From: Kribbella amoyensis
Lineage (GTDB): Bacteria; Actinomycetota; Actinomycetes; Propionibacteriales; Kribbellaceae
Length of the DNA stretch: 64,000 nucleotides
Reading direction: 5' to 3'
NCBI RefSeq assembly: GCF_007828865.1
Contig: NZ_VIVK01000001.1
Span: 3,596,001-3,660,000, forward strand
The position numbers and the translations under genes are program-made. The notes beneath the pieces are model-generated. The model ran no database searches and had not been told where the DNA came from. It saw only the letters and a list, made by a program, of their open reading frames with translations. Position 1 is the first letter of the stretch. The number at the start of each line of letters is the position of its first letter. Below, piece after piece: positions 33,666 to 42,982 of the stretch.

Positions 33666-36600
33666 CTACCTGGTGCCGTACACGTTCAGCTCCGCCGCGG
33701 AGCCGAAGACGGCACCGTTGAGCGAACTCGTCCCGACGAACTTCACGTACCGCCCGGACTTGGCGGTGAAGTCGACCCGCTGGACGTCCCGGGAGTTCGG
33801 GAACTCACCTACCTTGACCGGGGTGCCCCAGTCCTGGCCGTCGGCGCTGACGTAGATCTCGTACCCCTTGAACATCCCGTTGGTCCCGGTCGGACGGGCC
33901 AGGTAGCTGAACCCGTCGACCACGTACGTCGTGCCGAGGTCCAGCGTGACGTGGTGCGGGAAGGTCGCCGGGGTCGGTACCTGCGACCAGGCCGAGTGCC
34001 ACAGCGTGCTGGGGTTGCCGTCCAGCGCCGCCGTCGCCGCACCGCCGGTCGCGGTGTCCTCGCTGCTCACGTCGGCCACCTTGATCCGCGACTGCGGCAC
34101 GATTCCCGGCGGGAGCACGGTCGCCTCCGCGGTGATCGTCGAACGGCCACCCGTTGCCGTGAGCACGTACCGGCCGTCCGGTGTCCCGGCCGGCGGGGTC
34201 ACCGCGAAGTCCGTGGTCACACTGGTGCCCGCGGCCACCGATGCGTGGGTGGCGGGTGTGGTTGCCTCGACGGTCCAGCCGGTCGGCACCTGCAGACCCA
34301 GGGTGATGTCCTTCACCGCCACCGTGTCGTTGTTGGTGAACTTGGCCGTCACCGTGTTCGCCTCGCCGGACACCATCCCGGTGAGCCCCGGGCCCGCCAC
34401 GCTCAGCGCCGTACAGTCGGCCGGTTCGCTGGTCGCGCCGAGGTCGGTCACGGCGAAGTTGTCGAGCACGAAGTCGGCCTGGTCGCCGCCGCCGCTGAGC
34501 TTGCGCAGCCCGACCCAGTAGTCGCCGCCACAGCCGGCCACGAACTCCTGGCTGAAGGTCGCCTTCGTCTGCTGCACGCCGATCGGGGTCGCGTTCACCT
34601 CGACCGACTGCGGCCGGTCGACGCCGTGCACCCAGGTGTACTGGCCGGCCCGGCCGTTCTCGTAGTCGAAGCTGACCTTGTACTTGTGGCCCGGCTGGAA
34701 GTTCACCGTGGACGGCACGGTCCGGTAGACCAGGCCGGCGTTCTCCTCGTGCGACTTCAGCGACCAGTCACCGGCCAGTACGTCGTCGACCAGCTTGCCG
34801 TTCCAGCCGGCCTGCGTGTACGGCGCGTGCTTGCGGGCCAGGCTGGTCCGCGGGTCGGTGGTGCCACCAGCGTCGCCCTTGACGAACGGGCCCCAGCCCT
34901 GGTCGACGTGCTCGAAGTCCTCGACCAATCCGGCCGCCGGGCGCTGCGTCTCGACCACGCGGACGTCGTCGATCCGTACCTTCGCGGGGCCGGCCGGTGC
35001 GCCGATGGTGAGGGTGGCCGCGGTTCCCTTGGCGGTGAAGAGTACCTTCGCGCGCTGGTAGTACATCCCGTTCTTGTCGTCCGCGGCGACCCGGTTCTGG
35101 GCGGTCGACAGGGTGACGGTGACCTTCGCGCCGTCGATGGTGAGCGTGGTCGGGCGGGACTTGCCGGGCTCGACCTCGATCCACGCCGACGCGCTGTACG
35201 TCCGGCCCTTGGTGAGGCCGGTGATGCGCTGCTCCAGCGAGCTCTGCGCGGTCCCGAGGGACGCGACGTGCTGGCCGTTCTCCAGCCGGTCGATGGCCGG
35301 GTTGCCCTTCGGATTCCAGGCCGTCAGGTTGCCCGCGTTGAAGCCGGGGTCCTTCAGGTGCGTGCCGTCGCCCCACTGCGCGGCCGGCAGTTGCGGCGCG
35401 GCGTCGGGGTACAGGACGTACGGCTGGCCGGCGACCGCGTCGACGGTGACGGAGCCGTTGCGGACCTGAGCGGTGGTCACCTTGACCCGGCCGGTGTCGG
35501 TGAGCTTGTAGACGGAGAACTTGCTCGCCCCGGTCAAGGGTGCTGGGACTTTCCAGGTGGTCGTCCCGCCGGCGGGGTTGTAGTGGTACAGCTTCTTGCC
35601 CTGCCACGGGAGCAGGTACTTGTCGCCGTCGAGCACCTTCGCGGAGCCGACGTACACCGCGCGCTTGCCGTTCTCGACGGCGCCGCGGACGTCACCGGTG
35701 AAGCGGATCTCGCCGGTGTTCCAGTCGGTGATCTTCTGCTGCTGGAGGAACTTGGTCGGCAGGTTGTGCTGCCAGACGTTGGCGTAGAACGCGTTCCAGT
35801 CGGTCTCACCGGTCCAGCCCTCGAACTCGACCAGCGAGCTCTGACCGAGGATCGGGTCGGCGTTCCAGACGTCCTTCTCGTGGTTGCGGACGAACCGGAT
35901 GATCTGCGAGTTCAGGCCCTTGTTGGTGGCGCCGCCGTAGTCGAGGTCGTTGGCCCAGTGCGACCACAGCGAGGTGCGCTCGTGCCGGTCGGCCCACTCG
36001 GTGGCGATCTGCCAGCCCTGGTTCGCCAGTTGCCGGGTCAGGCCGTCGGCGAGCCAGCCGGACTGGTAGTAGACGTCGATGTAGAGCTGCTGCAAGTTGC
36101 CGTCGGTCTCGTCCCGGAGCTGCTGGAACCGCTTGACGATGTTGCCGGTGGCAAGGTCCGGGCGCTGCTTGATGTAGTAGCTCTGGTTCAGCCAGTTCCA
36201 GCCCTTGCTGGACTTGTCGACCAGGTCCTCGCTGAACGCGTTCGCCTCCGGGTACGACTCGGTCGCGTTGACGTGCACGCCGAACGCCGCGTTCCACGCC
36301 TTGCCCTTGCTGAGCAGGGCGTTCAGGTCGGTCAGGCCGCCGGCGCGGGTGTTGTAGTTGCCGCCGTAGTCCGGGTGCGCCGAGTCGTGGCCCTCGGAGC
36401 CGTACCCCTTGAGCAGCGCGAGCTGGCCGAGTCCGTCGGTGGCGAGCGAGATCCGCTTGACGTCGTCCAGCGTGCGCAGGAACGGGTGCGTCGCCTGGCT
36501 GGCGAAGTTGAACGGGATGTGCGTGATCACCCGGTCCTTGACCAGGTCACCGCCCTTCGGCTCGGTCATGATCGCGCGGAACGCGAGCGCGCCGTCCTGC

Positions 36601-37445
36601 CAGTCGACGGTCTTGTCGTCGTTCGCGTCCGGCGTCACCACGACCTTGGCCCAGGGCAACGGCTCGGTGTACGTGGAGGTGTCGCCGCGATAGGTCCACT
36701 GGCCGCTCCAGACGCCGACCCGGGTGGTCCCGTCGGCCGCCTTGCGAGCCCGGTGCCAGAAGCGCGCACCGTCGTCCACGGACTGCCCGGACGGCTTGTC
36801 GTACACGGAGTTCGACTCGATCCCCGCGGCGAGGCCGTTGGTGTTCACGAACGCGTACGCCGCGCCGGTGGCCGCCGGCTCGGCCGGTGTCGCCGAGGTG
36901 ATCGCGGTGATCTTGTCCGCGGTCCGGGTGGAGTCCGGATCCAGCGTGGTGAAGGCGGTGGTCGCGCCGGGCTGGGTGGAGTCGACCGAGACCAGGTCGT
37001 GGTCGGGGATGTCGATCGTGGTCACCCGGCTGGTCGCGGTGTCGCGGACCGCGTCGATCCGGAACGTGGTGACCCGGCCGCTGACCGACAGGCTGGCGTC
37101 GAGCTCGACCTCGGGCAGCGCGTCGAACGCAAGCTGGTACGCGGCGCGGCTGCCGTCGACGACCGGCGCCGCCTTGAGCTTCGCGGTGCGGGCGACGCCG
37201 TTGATCGTGACCGTGGAGATCGGGTCGCTCTGGCCGCCGAGGGTCTGCCCGGACGCGGTGTCGGCGTACCCGATCACGCGTGGGAAGTCGGCGGCCACGG
37301 TGACCGCGAGGTCTGGTGAGCGGAGGACGAGGGGATCGTCGGTGGAGGCTGCGGTCGCCGGGGTCACGGCGAACGCGCCCGCGGTGAGCAGGCCTCCGGT
37401 GAGCGCGAGGGCGGCGGTGAGCGCCGCTGGGCGGATGGACGTCAC
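33666..37445 (-). CDS. Secreted endo-alpha-N-acetylgalactosaminidase (GH101)
   Basis: A 1259-residue secreted enzyme that releases core-1 O-glycan (Gal-GalNAc) from mucin-type glycoproteins. A signal peptide ('AALTAALALTGGLLTAGAFA') comes first, then an N-terminal galactose-mutarotase-like beta domain and the GH101 TIM barrel at about residues 300-620. The nucleophile is Asp457 ('LYIDVYYQSGW') and the acid/base Glu483 ('IATEWADRHER'), both at the expected spacing. Later domains include galactose-binding-like modules ('DPGFNAGNLTAW', 'VEDFEHVDQGWG'), a NEW3-type beta domain and a C-terminal F5/8-type-C (CBM32) module ('TAALDGNPSTLWHS'). GTG 37445 is chosen for its AGGGAG. Soil actinomycetes seldom meet mucin, so fungal or animal glycoproteins may be the target. 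Confidence 0.93.
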   Translation of the reverse strand: MTSIRPAALTAALALTGGLLTAGAFAVTPATAASTDDPLVLRSPDLAVTVAADFPRVIGYADTASGQTLGGQSDPISTVTINGVARTAKLKAAPVVDGSRAAYQLAFDALPEVELDASLSVSGRVTTFRIDAVRDTATSRVTTIDIPDHDLVSVDSTQPGATTAFTTLDPDSTRTADKITAITSATPAEPAATGAAYAFVNTNGLAAGIESNSVYDKPSGQSVDDGARFWHRARKAADGTTRVGVWSGQWTYRGDTSTYTEPLPWAKVVVTPDANDDKTVDWQDGALAFRAIMTEPKGGDLVKDRVITHIPFNFASQATHPFLRTLDDVKRISLATDGLGQLALLKGYGSEGHDSAHPDYGGNYNTRAGGLTDLNALLSKGKAWNAAFGVHVNATESYPEANAFSEDLVDKSSKGWNWLNQSYYIKQRPDLATGNIVKRFQQLRDETDGNLQQLYIDVYYQSGWLADGLTRQLANQGWQIATEWADRHERTSLWSHWANDLDYGGATNKGLNSQIIRFVRNHEKDVWNADPILGQSSLVEFEGWTGETDWNAFYANVWQHNLPTKFLQQQKITDWNTGEIRFTGDVRGAVENGKRAVYVGSAKVLDGDKYLLPWQGKKLYHYNPAGGTTTWKVPAPLTGASKFSVYKLTDTGRVKVTTAQVRNGSVTVDAVAGQPYVLYPDAAPQLPAAQWGDGTHLKDPGFNAGNLTAWNPKGNPAIDRLENGQHVASLGTAQSSLEQRITGLTKGRTYSASAWIEVEPGKSRPTTLTIDGAKVTVTLSTAQNRVAADDKNGMYYQRAKVLFTAKGTAATLTIGAPAGPAKVRIDDVRVVETQRPAAGLVEDFEHVDQGWGPFVKGDAGGTTDPRTSLARKHAPYTQAGWNGKLVDDVLAGDWSLKSHEENAGLVYRTVPSTVNFQPGHKYKVSFDYENGRAGQYTWVHGVDRPQSVEVNATPIGVQQTKATFSQEFVAGCGGDYWVGLRKLSGGGDQADFVLDNFAVTDLGATSEPADCTALSVAGPGLTGMVSGEANTVTAKFTNNDTVAVKDITLGLQVPTGWTVEATTPATHASVAAGTSVTTDFAVTPPAGTPDGRYVLTATGGRSTITAEATVLPPGIVPQSRIKVADVSSEDTATGGAATAALDGNPSTLWHSAWSQVPTPATFPHHVTLDLGTTYVVDGFSYLARPTGTNGMFKGYEIYVSADGQDWGTPVKVGEFPNSRDVQRVDFTAKSGRYVKFVGTSSLNGAVFGSAAELNVYGTR

Positions 37446-37483
37446 GGGCGGACTCCCTGGATGGACGGACAGGGTCGTTCCGG

Positions 37484-37535
37484 ATTCTGTGCGCAAGAGC
37501 GAGCATCAGTCAAGAGAAACGAACACTAATGAACA
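37484..37535 (-). promoter_or_regulatory. GH101 promoter with DeoR-like repeats
   Basis: On the minus strand TTGACT (37513-37508) and CAGAAT (37489-37484) are separated by 18 bp, 39 bp before the GH101 start. Immediately upstream are two GAACA half-sites (37521-37525, 37531-37535) exactly 10 bp apart, a layout seen in DeoR-type operators. Confidence 0.5.
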
Positions 37536-37589
37536 AGACAGCGCGCCCGATCGCTGGCAGACTGCGAGCTTGTCGAGCGGAGGCCGCGG

Positions 37590-38261
37590 ATGATGGAGAA
37601 CTCGGAGCAACGCGCCGAAGTACTGCGGGTCGTCGCCGACGCGGTGCCTCGGTCGGTGGCCGGTGAACCGGTACTGGTCGCCGTCGATGGCGTGGACGGC
37701 GCCGGCAAGTCCGTCTTCGGGGACCAGTTCGCGGAGGTCCTGCGGGACGCCGGGCACTCGGTGATCCGGGCCTCGGTCGACGACTTCCACCGGCCGCGCG
37801 AGCACCGGTACTGCCGGGGCCGGGAGTCGCCGTCCGGCTTCTGGCTCGACTCCTTCGACTACGACCGGCTCCGGGCCGAGCTCCTCGATCCACTCAGCCC
37901 GGGTGGATCAGGGCGCTATCGGACCGCGGTCCACGAGTTCGCGACCGATCGGCACCTCGACGAGCCGTGGCAATCGGCCACCAGGGGTGCGGTGCTCGTG
38001 CTCGACGGGCTGTTCCTCCATCGCGACGAGCTCCGCGCGTACTGGGACCTGTCGGTGTTCCTCGCAGTACCGTTCGCCGTCACCGCGCGACGGATGGCCG
38101 AGCGGGACGGCACTCCCGCAGATCCGGATCACCCGAAGCTGCGGCGGTACGTGGGTGCTCAGCGGATGTACTTCGAGAGTTCGCGTCCGTTGGAGCGGGC
38201 GGACGTGGTGATCGACAACAGCCACTGGGCCGAGCCGGTGATCATCCGACGGCCGGAGTGA
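37590..38261 (+). CDS. Uridine kinase-like P-loop protein
   Basis: A 223-residue cytosolic kinase of the uridine kinase/phosphoribulokinase group. The P-loop is 'VDGVDGAGKSVFGDQFA', the substrate segment 'RASVDDFHRPREHRY' matches uridine kinases, and the Walker-B-like strand is 'LVLDGLFLHRDEL'. A mobile lid follows in 'RRMAERDGTPADPDHPKLRR'. Start is ATG 37590 or the next ATG 37593. Its last 20 bp overlap the 3' end of the convergent fahA. The true substrate (uridine or another nucleoside) is not certain. Confidence 0.88.
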   Translation: MMENSEQRAEVLRVVADAVPRSVAGEPVLVAVDGVDGAGKSVFGDQFAEVLRDAGHSVIRASVDDFHRPREHRYCRGRESPSGFWLDSFDYDRLRAELLDPLSPGGSGRYRTAVHEFATDRHLDEPWQSATRGAVLVLDGLFLHRDELRAYWDLSVFLAVPFAVTARRMAERDGTPADPDHPKLRRYVGAQRMYFESSRPLERADVVIDNSHWAEPVIIRRPE

Positions 38262-39447
38262 TCCGCCCCGTCACCTCGCCGAGGCCGATACGTTGTCCGC
38301 TCGAGGTCTGGGCCCAGCCGGTGATCGTGACCTCGTCGCCGTCCTCGAGGAACGTGCGCTGCTCGCCGTTGACGGTCAAGGGCTCGCGGCCGCCCCAGCT
38401 CAGCTCGATGAACGAGCCGCGTTCGTCCGGTCCCGGGCCGGAGACGGTGCCGGAGGCGAACAGGTCGCCGGTTCGCAGCGTCGCGCCGTTGACGGTCATG
38501 TGCGCGACCATCTGGGCCGGCGACCAGTACAGTTCCTTGTACTTCGGGGTGCTGACCAGCTGGCCGTTCAGCCGGACCTCGAAGGTGATGTCGTGGACCG
38601 TGAGCCGGTCGCCGGCCAGGTACGGCAGGACCGGCGGATCCTGCGGGCCGAGCGGGATCGCGGCGTCGCGGAGCGCGTCCAGCGACACCACCCAGGGGGA
38701 GATCGAGGTGGCGAACGACTTGCCGAGGAACGGTCCGAGTGGCACGTACTCCCAGGCCTGCAGGTCGCGCGCGGACCAGTCGTTGACCAGCACCACGCCG
38801 TACACGTGCTCCTCGAACGCGTCGACGGGCACCGGCCGGCCGAGGGTCGACGGGCGGCCGACGACGTACCCGAGCTCGACCTCGATGTCGAGCCGCCGGG
38901 ACGGACCGAAGTCGGGGGCGGCGGCGTCCGGTGGTTTGCGCTGGCCGGACGGGCGGACGATCTCGGTGCCGCTGGCAACGATCGTGCCGGCCCGGCCGTG
39001 GTACCCGACCGGGAGGTGCTTCCAGTTCGGCAGCAGTGGTTCGCTGTCGGGGCGGAAGAGGCGGCCTAGGTTCGACGCGTGCTGTTCGGAGGCGTAGAAG
39101 TCGACGTAGTCGGCGACCTCGAACGGTAGCTGCATCGTCACCGCGGACAGCGGGATCAGGTGCGGCTCGACCGCGTCCCGCTGGGCCTCGTTCCGGACCA
39201 GGTCGAGCAGCCACTCGCGGGTCGCCTGCCAGGCCGGCCGGCCGAGCGCGAGGAAGCCGTTCAGCGTCGGCTCGGCGAACCACTGGGCGCCATCGAGCAT
39301 CTGCGCCGACGCGACCGGGGCCAGGTCGATCAGCTGGTCGCCGATCGCGGCGCCCACCCGGGGCTCCTCGTCGCCGGTCCGGAACACGCCCAGCGGCAGG
39401 GTGTCCGGGCCGAACGGGGAATGCTCGGGGATGTCGATCCAGGTCAC
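38242..39447 (-). CDS. fahA: Fumarylacetoacetase
   Basis: A 401-residue enzyme that hydrolyses 4-fumarylacetoacetate to fumarate and acetoacetate, the last step of tyrosine catabolism. The SH3-like N-domain 'WIDIPEHSPFGPDTLPLGVF' is typical. The metal and catalytic residues appear in 'DFYASEQHASNLG' (Asp and catalytic His), 'DIEVELGYVVG' (two Glu) and 'VNDWSARDLQAWE' (Asp). 'GTVSGPGPDERGSFIELSW' lies near the C-terminus. GTG 39447 overlaps the upstream gene's TGA, so translation is coupled. It is convergent with and overlaps the uridine-kinase-like gene. A maleylacetoacetate isomerase is not visible in this window. Confidence 0.96.
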   Translation of the reverse strand: MTWIDIPEHSPFGPDTLPLGVFRTGDEEPRVGAAIGDQLIDLAPVASAQMLDGAQWFAEPTLNGFLALGRPAWQATREWLLDLVRNEAQRDAVEPHLIPLSAVTMQLPFEVADYVDFYASEQHASNLGRLFRPDSEPLLPNWKHLPVGYHGRAGTIVASGTEIVRPSGQRKPPDAAAPDFGPSRRLDIEVELGYVVGRPSTLGRPVPVDAFEEHVYGVVLVNDWSARDLQAWEYVPLGPFLGKSFATSISPWVVSLDALRDAAIPLGPQDPPVLPYLAGDRLTVHDITFEVRLNGQLVSTPKYKELYWSPAQMVAHMTVNGATLRTGDLFASGTVSGPGPDERGSFIELSWGGREPLTVNGEQRTFLEDGDEVTITGWAQTSSGQRIGLGEVTGRITPAVG

Positions 39448-40298
39448 TGCGCCTCCAGCAGGTGCAACGTGGTCAGGTCTTCGCGGGGTTCGTCGATGCT
39501 GCACGATCCGAACGACGTGAACCACCGGCGGGTACCGGCGGCCTGCTGCTCGGACAACGCGCCGGCCCGGGTGGCCAGGGACGTGCCGTCGCGGTCGTCC
39601 AGGACCGCGGCGACCTCGGTCTGGGACGCGCCGTCGAGCGACGCGCGGGTGGCGAGCAGGGCGTTGAGGAAGCCGTGGTGCTCGAACCCGGTCGCCGGGT
39701 CGGTGTGCCGGACCGCGTTGTGCAGGCCGGCCGTGCACTTGAACGCGACCTCGCGATCCAGGCACGCCGTGACGAACGCGGCCACCTGGTCACTGCTCGG
39801 GAACAGGCTCGCGTCGAGGCCGCCGGTCCGGAGCTTGGCCGCGTACCCGGCGTCGGCGACCACGTCGAGCGCCCGCTCCCAGGCGCCGTCGAGGCCGATC
39901 TCGACGAACGCGTTCTCCTCGTCGAGACAGTCGTCGCAGGCGCGGACCACGCGCAGCGCGTTACGGGACAGGTCGTCCTCGGCGCGGAGCCGGACCTCGA
40001 TCGAGGCCACGGTGACGTCGGCCGAGCGATCGCCGTACCGGACGGCCGGCTCGATCCCGCCGGCGCCGCCGGTGATGACCACGGAGACCTCGAGCGGTCC
40101 GGATCCGGTCCGCGCGGCCTCGGCGGCCACGGCCATCAGGTTCTCGTCGGTACACACGAACGGGCCGACCAGGTCGGCGTACTCCGACGCGCGGTGTGCC
40201 CGGTGCGCGGCGACCGCCTCGGCCAGGGGGAGCTCCCCGGGCGGGAACATCGCGGCGTCGTCGACCAGGTGCCGGAACAGCGCAGGGACGGTTGACAT
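39444..40298 (-). CDS. Conserved protein coupled to fumarylacetoacetase, function unknown
   Basis: A 284-residue soluble protein I cannot assign to a named family. It opens 'MSTVPALFRHLVDDAAMFPP' and has 'GPLEVSVVITGGAGGIEPAV', 'FVEIGLDGAWERALDVVADA', 'YAAKLRTGGLDASLFPSSD' and 'VAFKCTAGLHNAVRHTDPAT'. The alternation of strand-like and helix-like segments and 'KLRTGG ... KCTAGLH' suggest a TIM-barrel-like fold. It is cotranscribed with fahA through a GTGA overlap and is divergent from hmgA, so a role in homogentisate catabolism is likely. Whether it replaces the missing maleylacetoacetate isomerase is untested. Confidence 0.82.
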   Translation of the reverse strand: MSTVPALFRHLVDDAAMFPPGELPLAEAVAAHRAHRASEYADLVGPFVCTDENLMAVAAEAARTGSGPLEVSVVITGGAGGIEPAVRYGDRSADVTVASIEVRLRAEDDLSRNALRVVRACDDCLDEENAFVEIGLDGAWERALDVVADAGYAAKLRTGGLDASLFPSSDQVAAFVTACLDREVAFKCTAGLHNAVRHTDPATGFEHHGFLNALLATRASLDGASQTEVAAVLDDRDGTSLATRAGALSEQQAAGTRRWFTSFGSCSIDEPREDLTTLHLLEAQ

Positions 40299-40377
40299 GC
40301 CTGCGAGCCTAACGGATCCTTTCGGTAAGCGGACACACGTGTTCGATAGTCGTACAGGTTGCGCGGGAGATGGAGTC

Positions 40378-41574
40378 ATGGCGTACTACCGGCAGGTCGG
40401 CCAGGTGCCCCCGAAGCGGCACACCCAGTTTCGGAAGCCGGACGGGGGGCGCTACTACGAGGAACTGATGGGCGAGGAGGGGTTCAGCTCCGACTCGTCG
40501 CTGCTGTACCACGTCGGCGTGCCGTCGGCGATCGTGGACTCGCGGGTGTGGGAACTGCCGGACCTCGCCACTACGCCGAACCACCCGATCACGCCCCGGC
40601 ATCTCAAGCTGCACGACCTGTTCAAGGAGGGGACCGGCTACAACCCGGTCGAGGATCGCCGGCTGGTCCTGGGCAACGGCGACGTCCGGATCTCGTACGT
40701 GGTGGCCGCGGACGTCTCGCCGTACTACCGGAACGCGATCGGCGACGAGTGTGTGTACGTGGAGAAGGGGTCCGCGACCGTCGAGACCGTGTTCGGTGTG
40801 CTCACGGCGTCGGAGGGTGACTACGTGATCATCCCGCGGGCCACGACGCACCGGTGGATCCCGGGGCCCGATGGCGTCCACGCGTACTGCATCGAGGCGA
40901 ACAGCCACATCGCGCCGCCGAAGCGGTACCTGTCGAGGTACGGCCAGTTCCTGGAGCACTCGCCGTACTGCGAGCGTGACCTGCACACGCCGGGGGAGCC
41001 GCTTGTTGTCGAGGGCAACGACGTGGAGGTGCTGGTCAAGCACCGGGGCAGCGGGCCGAGCGGGATCGTGGGGACGCGGATGACGTACGCGACGCATCCG
41101 TTCGACGTGGTCGGCTGGGACGGGTGCCTGTACCCGTACACGTTCAACGTGAACGACTTCGAGCCGATCACCGGCCGGATCCACCAACCGCCGCCGGTGC
41201 ACCAGGTCTTCGAGGGGAACAACTTCGTCGTCTGCAACTTCGTGCCGCGCAAGGTCGACTATCACCCGTTGTCGGTGCCGGTGCCGTACTACCACTCGAA
41301 CGTGGACTCCGACGAGGTGATGTTCTACTGCGGCGGCGACTACGAGGCGCGCAAGGGATCCGGGATCGGGCTCGGGTCGATCTCGCTGCATCCCGGCGGG
41401 TACGCGCACGGCCCGCAGCCGTCGGCGATCGAGGCGTCGCTGGGCGCGGAACGGTTCGAGGAGCTGGCCGTCATGGTCGACACCTTCCGCCCGCTCGAAC
41501 TCGGCGAGGCCGGCCGTGCTGTGGACGACGGTGTGTACGCGTGGACGTGGGCGGGGCGGCGTCTGGGGGACTGA
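40378..41574 (+). CDS. hmgA: Homogentisate 1,2-dioxygenase
   Basis: A 398-residue iron enzyme of the cupin fold that opens the homogentisate ring to maleylacetoacetate. The C-terminal iron ligands are His306 and Glu313 in 'YYHSNVDSDEVMF' and His344 in 'HPGGYAHGPQP'. The spacing between the first two is one residue longer than in the human enzyme, as I recall it. 'GEPLVVEGNDVEVLVKHRG' and 'HPFDVVGWDGCLYPYTFN' are typical. It is slightly shorter than the mammalian enzyme. ATG 40378 follows GGGAGATGGAG. It is divergent from the fahA pair across 79 bp. Confidence 0.96.
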   Translation: MAYYRQVGQVPPKRHTQFRKPDGGRYYEELMGEEGFSSDSSLLYHVGVPSAIVDSRVWELPDLATTPNHPITPRHLKLHDLFKEGTGYNPVEDRRLVLGNGDVRISYVVAADVSPYYRNAIGDECVYVEKGSATVETVFGVLTASEGDYVIIPRATTHRWIPGPDGVHAYCIEANSHIAPPKRYLSRYGQFLEHSPYCERDLHTPGEPLVVEGNDVEVLVKHRGSGPSGIVGTRMTYATHPFDVVGWDGCLYPYTFNVNDFEPITGRIHQPPPVHQVFEGNNFVVCNFVPRKVDYHPLSVPVPYYHSNVDSDEVMFYCGGDYEARKGSGIGLGSISLHPGGYAHGPQPSAIEASLGAERFEELAVMVDTFRPLELGEAGRAVDDGVYAWTWAGRRLGD

Positions 41575-41644
41575 GTTTCCCGTTATCCACAAGGGGGATC
41601 TTGTCGCTTGGAAACTTTCGGGCTGGTTGTTTACAGTCCTTGGC

Positions 41645-42880
41645 ATGATGGGGGTTCGCGAGCGGCCGACTTGGTCGATGGACGGTGCCGAGCTGCTGGC
41701 TGCTCTCGACGAGGTCCAGCACGAGGTCAACCGGCTGCAGCTGTACCGCTTCGAGCTGCTCGCCGCGTTGGACAAGATCGGCCATGCGGCCGAGGTGGGC
41801 GCGCGGGACACGACCGACCTGGTCGCGTCCCGGCACCGCGTCGACGGTCCCGCGGTTCGGCGCGATCTCCGGTTGTCTGTTGCCCTGCCCAAGTACCCCG
41901 CGGTGGAATCGGCGCTGCGGGCGTCGGCGTTGCACGCGGATCAGGCCGAGGCGATCGTGTCGGCGCTGGAGAAGGTGCCCGCTTCTGTCCCGGCCGAGGA
42001 CCTGAAGGTCGCGGAAGCCGAGATGGTGACCGCTGCCGAGACGCTGGCGCCACGGGATCTCCGCATCCTCGGCAAGCGGGTGCGCGACACCCTCGACACG
42101 GACGGTCCGGAGCCGGACGAGCAGCGGGCGTACAAGAACGAGACGCTCTGGCTCAAACCGACCGACCTCGGCGTCGAGTTCGGCGGCTACCTGGCCTGTG
42201 AGAACGCCGAACTCCTGCAGACCCTCGTCTTCGCCGGCGCCAAACCCCACAAGACCCCGGAAGGCCATCGCGACCACCGCAGCCGAGGCAAACGCCAGGC
42301 CGACGCGCTGACCGCGATCCTCAATGCGGCCGCCGCGAGCGGTTCCGCCGCGCCCGCGCACGGCGACATCAAGCCGCACATCACGGTCACCATCGACTAC
42401 GAGTCGCTCCGCAAGTCCGAAGGCGTCGGAACCCTCGCCCACGGCCGAACCCTCTCCGCCGCCACCATCCGCCGCCTCGCCTGCGACGCCGGCGTCATCC
42501 CGCTCGTGCTCGGCACCAACTCCGAGCCGCTGGATCTCGGCACCCAGGAACGCTTCGTCAACAGAGCCCTCCGCCGCGCCCTCAACGCCCGCGACAAAGG
42601 CTGTGTCATCTGCGCGGCCCCACCGGCGCTCTGCGAAGCGCACCACGTCAAGCACTGGTCAGACGGCGGCAAAACTGCCCTGACCAACCTGGTCCTGCTC
42701 TGCAAGGCCCACCACATATCCATCCACCAGGCCCACTGGACCATCACCTTTCACAACGGCCGCCCCACGGTCACCCGCCCACCGTGGACGAAACCCCAGC
42801 CCGCCCGCCGACCAACCCCAACCCACCAGCCGCCCGCAAGGCCCAAGCCAGACCCGGCGCCCTGCTCCAGGGCGCCGTAA
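41645..42880 (+). CDS. DUF222 / HNH endonuclease family protein
   Basis: A 411-residue protein of the DUF222 (13E12-repeat) type common in many copies in actinomycetes. The helical N-terminal DUF222 part covers about residues 15-300. A C-terminal HNH nuclease motif at about 320-357 has the zinc-knuckle 'CVICAAPPALCEAHHVKHWS' followed by 'DGGKTALTNLVLLCKAHH'. A Pro-rich tail of ~45 residues follows. The upstream GTTTACAGTCCTTGGC-type leader and ATG 41645 are typical of the family. In mycobacteria, related genes lie inside REP13E12 elements that act as integration sites. No flanking repeat was found here. Confidence 0.9.
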   Translation: MMGVRERPTWSMDGAELLAALDEVQHEVNRLQLYRFELLAALDKIGHAAEVGARDTTDLVASRHRVDGPAVRRDLRLSVALPKYPAVESALRASALHADQAEAIVSALEKVPASVPAEDLKVAEAEMVTAAETLAPRDLRILGKRVRDTLDTDGPEPDEQRAYKNETLWLKPTDLGVEFGGYLACENAELLQTLVFAGAKPHKTPEGHRDHRSRGKRQADALTAILNAAAASGSAAPAHGDIKPHITVTIDYESLRKSEGVGTLAHGRTLSAATIRRLACDAGVIPLVLGTNSEPLDLGTQERFVNRALRRALNARDKGCVICAAPPALCEAHHVKHWSDGGKTALTNLVLLCKAHHISIHQAHWTITFHNGRPTVTRPPWTKPQPARRPTPTHQPPARPKPDPAPCSRAP

Positions 42881-42904
42881 CCCCGGCAGCACCAACCCGA
42901 GCGA

Positions 42905-42929
42905 CACCCCGGGCCCAACTCTCGGGGTG
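42905..42929. terminator. Hairpin between HNH gene and PKS-NRPS gene
   Basis: CACCCCG (42905-42911) and CGGGGTG (42923-42929) form a stem in the 102-bp gap between convergent stops. Confidence 0.5.
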
Positions 42930-42982
42930 CCGCTGCCTGCCCAGCCGCCGAGCCCAAAGGGCTGGGGATGTGGGCGGCGCTG

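Noticed and set aside
33453..37319. A long open frame on the plus strand of about 1288 codons
   Set aside because: It is the antisense of the GH101 gene, with Arg/Gly/Val-rich text and no domain; the minus-strand protein has complete catalytic motifs.
41645..42880. DUF222/HNH gene as part of a REP13E12-type mobile element
   Set aside because: No flanking direct repeats, integrase or phage genes are visible; the HNH gene stands alone.
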